From JAYXXU01 sp037969155 (GTDB lineage Bacteria > Pseudomonadota > Gammaproteobacteria > Pseudomonadales > Moraxellaceae): a DNA stretch of 6,423 nucleotides. Made by a program: the position numbers and the translations under genes. The stretch covers positions 1 to 6,423 of the forward strand of contig JBBKWW010000190.1 in the NCBI GenBank assembly GCA_037969155.1, given 5' to 3'. Below the pieces are notes generated by a model. The model ran no database searches. It worked only from the letters and a program-made list of their open reading frames with translations, and was not told the DNA's origin. Positions 1-5,029 of this stretch are shown in pieces (positions within the stretch are counted from its first letter, which is position 1; every line of letters begins with the position of its first letter).

Positions 1-240
1 CCGCTGACCATCACGGCGTTACAGCCGATGGATGAGGCGATTAGTACAGCGGGTGGGGTCACGCGCGACGCGCTCAATCCACAATTGATGCTGACGCAGC
101 AGGCGGGGGTGTTTTGTTGTGGTGAGATGCTGGATTGGGATGCGCCGACCGGTGGCTATCTACTGACCGCGTGCTTTGCCAGTGGTCGCTGGGCGGGGCA
201 AGGCGTGCTGGAGTGGCTTCGTCACAAGAGGGTTGAGTGA
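1..240 (+). CDS. C-terminal part of an NAD(P)/FAD-dependent flavoprotein (HI0933/TIGR03862-like)
   Basis: The frame is open from the first base and ends at TGA 238-240, so only the last 79 residues are present and the start lies upstream of the window. The visible segment has the family-typical pattern ISTAGGV, then LNPQLML, GVFCCGEMLDW, APTGGYLLTACFASGR and WAG. In this family the GVF-x-GEMLDW...GGYLL stretch is the C-terminal part of the FAD-binding Rossmann domain, where the glycines contact the cofactor. These are predicted cytoplasmic oxidoreductases related to HI0933/YhiN/BaiN, and the substrate of this subgroup is not established. The protein ends in a short basic tail (RHKRVE). The gene converges on the HopJ-family gene 114 bp downstream. 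The family assignment is by remembered sequence pattern, not a search. Confidence 0.82.
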   Translation, partial: PLTITALQPMDEAISTAGGVTRDALNPQLMLTQQAGVFCCGEMLDWDAPTGGYLLTACFASGRWAGQGVLEWLRHKRVE

Positions 241-305
241 TTTTTTAGGGTAATACATAGCATGTAACAGTGTAGTGGTATGAATTGGTAGCGCGAATCA
301 ACTTA

Positions 306-333
306 GCCAAAGCAACCTGCTGGATGCTTTGGC
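306..333. repeat. 9-bp perfect inverted repeat between convergent genes
   Basis: GCCAAAGCA at 306-314 is the exact reverse complement of TGCTTTGGC at 325-333, separated by 10 nt. Inside the loop, past an A/A mismatch, CC and GG could pair for two more base pairs. It lies between the 3' ends of the flavoprotein gene (+) and the HopJ-family gene (-). It may therefore form a hairpin at the end of either transcript. No T run follows it on either strand, so it is not a textbook intrinsic terminator. A 3'-end-protecting or Rho-associated hairpin is equally possible. Confidence 0.5.
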
Positions 334-354
334 CGAGAGCTGGTTTGAGCTGTG

Positions 355-732
355 TTAAATCGCCTTTTGATCGACCGGCTTCGCGGCAGGCGGCTTGGCT
401 TTCAGTGCATCGCCTTTAAACGACACGCCTGCCCAGCTGTATTTTTTAAACTGACGAATGTTTTGGTGATCTGTGCCGATAGGATTGGCGACCACAGATT
501 TATAATGCTCAGCAAACAAGCCCAACGTGTCTGGTGCGCTTAAATTGTGTAATTTGGCAAAGGCAAACACACGACAGCTTCCAGCATTTTCGTCGGCAGC
601 GTTATACAGCTTGCCATTGTTAAAGGCGGTCGGTGTATAGTAGTAGTGCTGATTGATATAGTTCAGCACGTCTTCAAACTGCGCTTTGCCAGTTTGCACT
701 GCATTGAGTAGGGCAGATACAGAGGTGATCAT
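355..732 (-). CDS. HopJ-type (PF08888-like) small protein
   Basis: The gene encodes 125 residues from ATG at 732. An in-frame GTG at 744 would add four residues, but GGAG sits 6 nt before the ATG, so I prefer 732. Family hallmarks are visible: an acidic and aromatic N-terminal helix region (FEDVLNYINQHY), YTPTAFNNGKLYNAADENAGSCRVFAFA, TLGLFAEHYK, and NPIGTDHQNIRQF with a following WAGVSF. HopJ was named after a Pseudomonas syringae type III effector screen. However, homologues are widespread in free-living bacteria with no secretion system, and the molecular role is unknown. Nothing here (no hrp box, chaperone or secretion gene) supports an effector role. The last 17 or so residues form a Lys/Pro/Ala-rich tail (KAKPPAAKPVDQKAI) beyond the conserved core. 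The gene is divergent from the SDR gene. Confidence 0.85.
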   Translation of the reverse strand: MITSVSALLNAVQTGKAQFEDVLNYINQHYYYTPTAFNNGKLYNAADENAGSCRVFAFAKLHNLSAPDTLGLFAEHYKSVVANPIGTDHQNIRQFKKYSWAGVSFKGDALKAKPPAAKPVDQKAI

Positions 733-738
733 CACAGA

Positions 739-742
739 CTCC
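739..742 (-). promoter_or_regulatory. Ribosome binding site of the HopJ-family gene
   Basis: The reverse complement reads TGGAG, then TCTGTG, then ATG. GGAG is 6 nt from ATG 732 but overlaps the alternative GTG start region at 744-742, which excludes that GTG as the main start. Confidence 0.6.
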
Positions 743-800
743 ACAACAATAAAAAAAGCAATCGGCGCTAGTTTAGACCAAGCGGCGAAGCTGGCCTAGT

Positions 801-816
801 GTTCTGCGGCGAGAAC
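801..816. promoter_or_regulatory. Short dyad in the divergent intergenic region (possible operator)
   Basis: GTTCT at 801-805 and AGAAC at 812-816 form a perfect inverted repeat around a 6-bp GCGGCG centre. It lies between the divergent HopJ-family and SDR genes, about 65 bp upstream of the SDR start. The size and position would suit a dimeric repressor. With arms of only five base pairs, chance is a serious alternative, and I do not recognise the site. Confidence 0.25.
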
Positions 817-834
817 TGCAAATTATGCCAGAAG

Positions 835-854
835 ATATCGATCAATATCGATCA
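835..854. repeat. Perfect tandem duplication of a 10-bp unit
   Basis: ATATCGATCA occurs twice head to tail, at 835-844 and 845-854. It sits in the SDR leader, 14 bp before the ribosome binding site. The unit length is close to one helical turn, so the copies face the same side of the DNA. It could be a protein binding site or simply a slippage duplication. Confidence 0.6.
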
Positions 855-867
855 GGTGACTTGTACA

Positions 868-872
868 GAGGA
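868..872 (+). promoter_or_regulatory. Ribosome binding site of the SDR gene
   Basis: GAGGA is 9 nt upstream of ATG 882. The in-frame ATG at 825 has no such site and would place this Shine-Dalgarno inside the coding region. Confidence 0.65.
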
Positions 873-881
873 TGGATCAGC

Positions 882-1652
882 ATGTTTAACAAGCTCAAGG
901 GTAAACGAATTATTATTACGGGGGCTTCCAGTGGTATTGGTGAGGCACTAGCGATTGAGTGTGCGCGGCGCGGCATGCATCTGGGCTTAGTGGCACGCCG
1001 TGAGGAGTATTTGCATCGGCTGGCCGAGCGGCTACGTCCGAGTGGTGTGCAGATCGAAACGGCAGTTCTCGATGTGACCGAGACGGATCAAGTCACCCCG
1101 ACGCTGTCGGGATTGGCGGATTTGTTGGGTGGTGTGGATATCGTCATCGCCAATGCAGGCATTTTAAAGACTCGCAAAGTCGGCGATGGGCGTATTTATC
1201 GTGATCAACAAATATTTCAGACCAATGTCATTGGTGCGATTGCCACCAGCGAAGCGGCGATTACCTTGTTTCGATTGCAGGGGCGCGCGGGGCATTTTGT
1301 GGTGACATCGTCGTATGCAGCATTTTTACCGTTACCAATGGCCGCAGCATACTCCGCAAGTAAGGCGGCTGTGACCAGTTATTTTAATGCGATTCGTGCG
1401 CCGTTGCTGCGTGAAAATATCCGTGTAACGGTGTTGCATCCGAGCTTTGTGAAGACCGATATGTTAGACGGTTTTGAAACACGTGGCTTACCGATTGTGA
1501 CGCGAGCCGATGATATGGCAACGGCGATCATGGAGGCTATTGCATGTGAGCAGCACAATCCAATTTTACCCAAGCAGCCTTGGAGCTTATTATATCAGGC
1601 TCAAAAACTGATGCCGAATCGCTTGATTTTAGAGTTGCAAAAATGCATGTAA
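882..1652 (+). CDS. Classical short-chain dehydrogenase/reductase (SDR family)
   Basis: The gene encodes a 256-residue NAD(P)-dependent oxidoreductase, a usual length for a classical SDR. The frame is open from ATG 825. I choose ATG 882 because GAGGA precedes it and because the Rossmann core then starts at the normal place. Visible motifs, numbered from 882, are TGASSGIG (13-20, dinucleotide binding), an Asp at 64 in LDV (adenine ring), NAG at 91-93, Asn115, Ser143/144, and YSASK with Tyr157 and Lys161. The Asn-Ser-Tyr-Lys catalytic tetrad is complete. Arg39-Arg40 after the second beta strand favours NADPH. The C-terminus (WSLLYQAQKLMPNRLILEL) is an amphipathic helix and might touch the membrane. 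The substrate cannot be read from the sequence. The gene seems monocistronic, with a terminator 30 bp after the stop. Confidence 0.93.
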   Translation: MFNKLKGKRIIITGASSGIGEALAIECARRGMHLGLVARREEYLHRLAERLRPSGVQIETAVLDVTETDQVTPTLSGLADLLGGVDIVIANAGILKTRKVGDGRIYRDQQIFQTNVIGAIATSEAAITLFRLQGRAGHFVVTSSYAAFLPLPMAAAYSASKAAVTSYFNAIRAPLLRENIRVTVLHPSFVKTDMLDGFETRGLPIVTRADDMATAIMEAIACEQHNPILPKQPWSLLYQAQKLMPNRLILELQKCM

Positions 1653-1681
1653 GCAATTGTTTTTTAAATGATAGTTTATAG

Positions 1682-1709
1682 AAAACGCCTGATTTGATCA
1701 GGCGCTTTT
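1682..1709. terminator. Bidirectional intrinsic terminator between convergent genes
   Basis: CGCCTGA (1686-1692) pairs perfectly with TCAGGCG (1698-1704) around a 5-nt loop. AAAA flanks it on the left (1682-1685), and TTTT on the right (1706-1709) follows one unpaired C. Both strands therefore give a GC-rich stem followed by U residues. It lies between the SDR stop at 1652 and the lipoprotein stop at 1733, and can serve both. Confidence 0.85.
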
Positions 1710-1732
1710 GGTTGGGTCATGGTCAGGGCTGC

Positions 1733-3528
1733 TTAAAAAGTCTGATTGATCTGCAACACCGAGGTCGTGCCGCTGACTTCATTGGCCATGATCAACAGTG
1801 GCTTGCCGTTCGGTGAGTCTTTGGCGGGTACAAATACCAAGCCTTCTACACCCAAATCACCGGCTGCTGCTGTGTTGGTCTCTTTGCTAAAGTCGCGCGG
1901 GTTTAGGTATTGTACAAACACGGGTTTAGTCGGGCTGGTCACGTCATACAGCATCACGCCACCCATCCGCTCTAATCCGATAAAGGCAAAGGTCTTGCTG
2001 CCCAGTTTACCGATGGCGACGCCTTCTGGCTCAGGGCCTTTGTTGTCGCTGCGGTTGTCGAAGGCGTTTTCTTCGTGGTTTGAGTTAAAAAATGTCGGGA
2101 ACAGCTCTTTGACTTTTTGCTCAAACTGATCACCTGAGTCCCAAACCAGTTGGCCGGCTTCGTCCCAGATCGAGAAAGAACGCGCACCATAGCTATACAA
2201 GTGATCGTACACCAAGTTGCCGCGTGGGCTGAGTTTCGGTGTGCCATCGGCATTTTTTTGGTAGCCTTCTGTCCACGTGATGTTCAGGCGACCCAGTTGT
2301 GCATCACTGCGGCAGTCACCCGCCACACCTTCAGCAGTCGCACCACAATAGCCGAACGTGACTGGATTGAGTTCAGCACCTTTGGCCAATAAGCGCAGTT
2401 GTGGCGGCAGGTCGTCACCTTTACGACGGTCAAAACCGTTTGGATGGGTCAGGTGATTGACGCGGAATTCTTCGACGAAGCCTTTGCTGGCATCCCCATC
2501 CCAGTAGGCTTGATTGTCCTCACCCCCATGCGCGTGCGTCGCCTTCATTGGCGGTGACGATGTAAGTCTTACCAGCGCTATGATAGCTGGCAATCGAGTC
2601 AGGCATATACAAGCCGCGTACACCCGCCCAGCGTTGGATATTGATTTTTTCGTCACGGTCACTGACATCCATACCATTACCCATCAGGCCATGATCTTTA
2701 AAGCCGAGGGGTAAAATATCGGTGATCGTGGCACTGCTCACATCAAGTTTGGCCAGTGCGTTGTTTTCTTGCAGGGCGACCCAAGCGGTTTTGCCATCTT
2801 CGGAGACGGTAATATATTCAGGTTCAAAGTCCCTAGCCGCGTTGGCGTTGGGCCCGAAGATACGGACACCTTTGGCACGCAGTTCGTTTTCTTTGCCGTT
2901 CCATGCACGGAAATCGGCAGTGCGTACGCTAGGCTTACTGATGTTGCTGATATCAATCACGCTGATCGAGCCTTCTGGATCGATCTGATAGTCATCAGAC
3001 GGCTCAGCTTCATTGGCGACCAAGACGGTTTTGCCATCTGGGGTAAAGGTCAGCATGTCTGGCTGTGCGCCAACACCGACACTGCTGAGCAGGCTCAAAT
3101 CACTGGCTTTGTAGAACGCGACAAAACCGCTGGCAGTCTTCGGCACCGACTCAATCGCCACCGCAACGATACCATTCTTGACTGCCACGCTATTCACCAC
3201 TGCATTGGCAGCGATGGCTGTCGCATCCAGACTACGGATAAGTTTTGGTGCAGTAGGATTGCTGAGATCCAGCACATCAATCGCGCCTTTTTGCGCATTG
3301 ACCACAAAACCGCGTTTGCTGGCAGGATCGAATGCGGGGATTTCAGCCGCACTTTGCCCGAATACGCCGCTGGCAAAACTGCCAATTTTTCCAGACTGAT
3401 GTTTTTGGGTGTGGGTTCAACCACGACTGGCGTGACCGATACCGTATTATCATTATTGTCGCCACAAGCCGTCAGCAATAGACTACTGCTGAGCATGGCG
3501 GCCGCGAGTTATAGGCAGGCAATTTCAT
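1733..3528 (-). pseudogene. Choice-of-anchor I family lipoprotein (beta-propeller), interrupted by three 1-base indels
   Basis: This reads as a secreted lipoprotein whose frame is broken in the given sequence. ATG 3528 follows AAGGA at 8 nt and begins MKLPAY. A missing base at 3509-3510 then breaks the frame. Restoring it gives a basic n-region, a hydrophobic stretch with AAAMLSSSLLLTAC, and lipidated Cys22. Gly at +2 does not suggest inner-membrane retention. A low-complexity linker (GDNNDNTVSVTPVVVEPTP) leads to the family domain, entered through a second missing base at 3386-3390. Family marks are VVNAQKGAIDVLDLS, PDMLTFTPDGKTVLVANE, PSDDYQIDPEGSISVIDIS, ELRAKGVRIFGPNA, EPEYITVSEDGKTAWV and TANEGDAR. 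The third indel is an extra G at 2523-2527. After it the reading continues through DNQAYWDGD, GPEPEGVAIG and LGVEGLVFVPAKDSPNGKPLLIMANE to TAA 1733-1735. The three corrections give 1797 nt, or 598 residues, with no internal stop. The fold is expected to be a YncE-like beta propeller. Cysteines in FGYCGATAEG and GDCRSD may form a disulfide. Some relatives are annotated as alkaline phosphatase; activity is not shown by sequence. Confidence 0.82.
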
Positions 3529-3536
3529 ACACAAAG

Positions 3537-3541
3537 TCCTT
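3537..3541 (-). promoter_or_regulatory. Ribosome binding site fixing the lipoprotein gene start at 3528
   Basis: The reverse complement reads AAGGA, eight bases, then ATG AAA TTG. The ATG at 3496 has no comparable site, and translation from it would lack the basic n-region of a signal peptide. This argues that the true start is 3528 and that a frameshift lies between the two. Confidence 0.75.
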
Positions 3542-3579
3542 GAGTTGTTCATGCAATCTAGTGCGATAGACTGCAAGAA

Positions 3580-3623
3580 CAACATGACAGTGCGATGATT
3601 ACTCAGTGACGCTTTCATGACGG
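3580..3623 (-). promoter_or_regulatory. Probable PhoB-binding region (four Pho half-sites at 11-bp spacing)
   Basis: Read on the minus strand, heptamers recur every 11 bp: CCGTCAT (3623-3617), GCGTCAC (3612-3606), TAATCAT (3601-3595) and CTGTCAT (3590-3584). The known Pho box is two CTGTCAT-like direct repeats separated by a 4-bp, often A/T-rich linker. The last copy matches the half-site exactly, the first misses one base, and the first linker is GAAA. The array lies wholly in the 109-bp gap between the AarF-like stop (3638) and the lipoprotein start (3528). A weak -10 candidate, TAGATT, follows at 3560-3555, 23 bp beyond the last good half-site, which is further than usual. This makes phosphate-starvation activation a reasonable inference. 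Confidence 0.5.
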
Positions 3624-3637
3624 CAACTTGAACGGTG

Positions 3638-4936
3638 TTACGCTGGATTGCCCAAAATCCGCTGAATTTTTGGTTGAAAATTATCAAATACTTTCAGTGC
3701 GACCAGATTCCAATAGTGCCCAGACACGGCGCGATTGATCATCATGGTATCGGCGGACGGTTGGAAGCTGTCCCAGTATTTCAGCGAGTGGCGGGCTTTT
3801 TCGATAGTCTGATGGTGGATCTGACTCGCTCCAAAGTCGAACGGCTGCGCCAACGGCGGCAGCAGAATATCAATCCATTCTAAATAAAAATCAGCAGGAA
3901 TCTGCCCCGACTGGTTACGTACCCGCAGTGTGCGCAGTTGCTGTTCAAGCTCAGGCACATTGCCGTCTTGGGCAGCAGTCAACAGGCATTTATAGGTCTG
4001 TACAATCTCGAGAGGCAGTTCTTTAATGCAGCCAAAATCGTACACCACCACCGAACCATCTGGCCGAAAGGCAAAATTACCTGGATGAGGATCGCAGTGG
4101 AAACTATTCAGATAAAAAATCTGCTGACTGATCATATCAAACAGCCGATTGCCGATTTCATTACGAATTTCAAGCGACCATGTGCCTGCCGTGGCAATCG
4201 AATCGCCCATTTCTTCACTTAAAGTCAGCACGCGACGGGTCGAGTAATCTGGATACACTTTTGGGATGATCAGCTTGCTGTCGAGGGCTGCATGAAACGC
4301 ACTAAATACTTGCAGGCTATGCGCTTCGCGGGTGTAGTCGAGTTCGGCATGTAGGCTATCGCGGATTTCGTTAAACAGTTCTTCTTGCAGTTTTTTATCG
4401 ATCTTTAACACACCAGCGAGTTTTAACGCGAGGCGAATTTGCTTTAAGTCACTATCACAAGACTCATCGACCCCTGCATATTGGACTTTGACCACCACCG
4501 GCTGACCATCTGGTAATACGGCACGATGCACCTGACCGATAGATGCCGCAGCAAATGGCTGTTCTTCAATCGACTGAAAAATCTGTGCTAAGGGTTTACC
4601 GAGTTCGCGTTCCAGTTGTTTTTGGATGCTGCTAAATGGCGCAGCCGGTGCTTCACGTTGTAGCTTGGTCATCGCTTGGGCGATTTCGGGTGGAAAAATA
4701 TCTTGGTATTGCGAGGCGATTTGACCGATTTTCATCGCTGCGCCTTTCATCTCGCCCAGCGTGTCGGCGATTTGGGTTCCGATGGTCTCGAAGAGCTCAC
4801 GGCGTTGCTGTTGCTTTTTTTCTTCGCTGGCATTGATGGACTTGATGGAGTTTGATACGGCCTTACCCGCAATACTGGCGGTCATGCCAGCCAGTTTCAT
4901 AAAGCGACGACTCGGGGTGCTCGCACGATCTGACAC
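3638..4936 (-). CDS. AarF/ABC1/UbiB-family atypical kinase-like protein
   Basis: The gene encodes 432 residues of the ABC1/ADCK/UbiB protein-kinase-like family. Its members support ubiquinone and other isoprenoid lipid metabolism and are better shown as ATPases than as protein kinases. Visible motifs in order are the family-specific KxGQ (K69-Q72, in MKGAAMKIGQ), the Ala-rich loop replacing the Gly-rich loop (FAAASIGQVHRA, 128-139), the nucleotide-binding Lys150 in VVVKVQ, the ExD motif E198-D200 (in HAELDY), the catalytic loop HCDPHPGNF with Asp282 and Asn287, and the metal-binding DFG at 300-302. All key residues are present. There is no C-terminal pair of transmembrane helices as in E. coli UbiB, and the protein is about 110 residues shorter. 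It is therefore a soluble or peripheral paralogue type, so I give no ubiB symbol. The start is GTG 4936 with AGGAG 7 nt upstream. The MATE gene lies 93 bp upstream on the same strand. Confidence 0.92.
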   Translation of the reverse strand: MSDRASTPSRRFMKLAGMTASIAGKAVSNSIKSINASEEKKQQQRRELFETIGTQIADTLGEMKGAAMKIGQIASQYQDIFPPEIAQAMTKLQREAPAAPFSSIQKQLERELGKPLAQIFQSIEEQPFAAASIGQVHRAVLPDGQPVVVKVQYAGVDESCDSDLKQIRLALKLAGVLKIDKKLQEELFNEIRDSLHAELDYTREAHSLQVFSAFHAALDSKLIIPKVYPDYSTRRVLTLSEEMGDSIATAGTWSLEIRNEIGNRLFDMISQQIFYLNSFHCDPHPGNFAFRPDGSVVVYDFGCIKELPLEIVQTYKCLLTAAQDGNVPELEQQLRTLRVRNQSGQIPADFYLEWIDILLPPLAQPFDFGASQIHHQTIEKARHSLKYWDSFQPSADTMMINRAVSGHYWNLVALKVFDNFQPKIQRILGNPA

Positions 4937-4943
4937 AACATGA

Positions 4944-4948
4944 CTCCT
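4944..4948 (-). promoter_or_regulatory. Ribosome binding site supporting a GTG start for the AarF-like gene
   Basis: The reverse complement reads AGGAG, seven bases, then GTG TCA GAT. The only ATG nearby (at 4941) is out of frame and only 2 nt from the site. GTG 4936 is therefore the likely start. Confidence 0.65.
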
Positions 4949-4967
4949 AAAAACAACCGACTAACCC

Positions 4968-5007
4968 GCCACGACTTGTGGCTTGCGTGCATAGATGTAG
5001 CACGCAA
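4968..5007. repeat. Two adjacent perfect hairpins in the MATE/AarF-like gap
   Basis: The first inverted repeat is TTGCGTGC (4983-4990) with GCACGCAA (5000-5007), around a 9-nt loop. Directly abutting it, GCCAC (4968-4972) pairs with GTGGC (4978-4982), around a 5-nt loop. Both would form in the minus-strand transcript after the MATE stop (5030) and before the AarF-like ribosome binding site. A U-rich stretch (TTGTTTTT on the minus strand) follows only about 12 nt after the second stem. They could be a weak terminator or attenuator, a stabilising 3' end, or, for the 8-bp arms, a DNA operator. Confidence 0.5.
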
Positions 5008-5029
5008 ACCGCACGAATACCATGACAAA

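Noticed and set aside
242..247. T run just after the flavoprotein stop as an intrinsic terminator
   Set aside because: No GC-rich stem precedes it; the nearest hairpin is downstream of it.
825..881. Upstream ATG 825 as the SDR start (19 extra residues)
   Set aside because: It has no ribosome binding site. The extension contains the 10-bp tandem repeat and the real Shine-Dalgarno, and is not SDR-like.
2523..3510. Programmed frameshifting or phase variation of the lipoprotein gene
   Set aside because: Three shifts would be needed, the runs are only 2-5 bases long, and no stimulatory structure is seen. Sequencing error or fresh mutation is simpler.
2769..3569. Long + strand open frame of 266 codons
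   Set aside because: It lies wholly antisense to the well-supported lipoprotein domain. It has no family-like motif, and its composition (many Arg, His, Cys) is typical of a complementary-strand shadow. The openness follows from codon bias on the minus strand.
3472..3687. 71-codon minus-strand frame containing MKLPAYNSRPP
   Set aside because: Its last part is the true lipoprotein start read past the indel, and the remainder is intergenic and Pho-region sequence. It is not a separate gene.
5009..5027. TTGTCAT-like heptamer on the minus strand after the MATE gene as another Pho half-site
   Set aside because: It is a single copy. The heptamer 11 bp further on (TTCGTGC) does not match, and the position does not suit a promoter.
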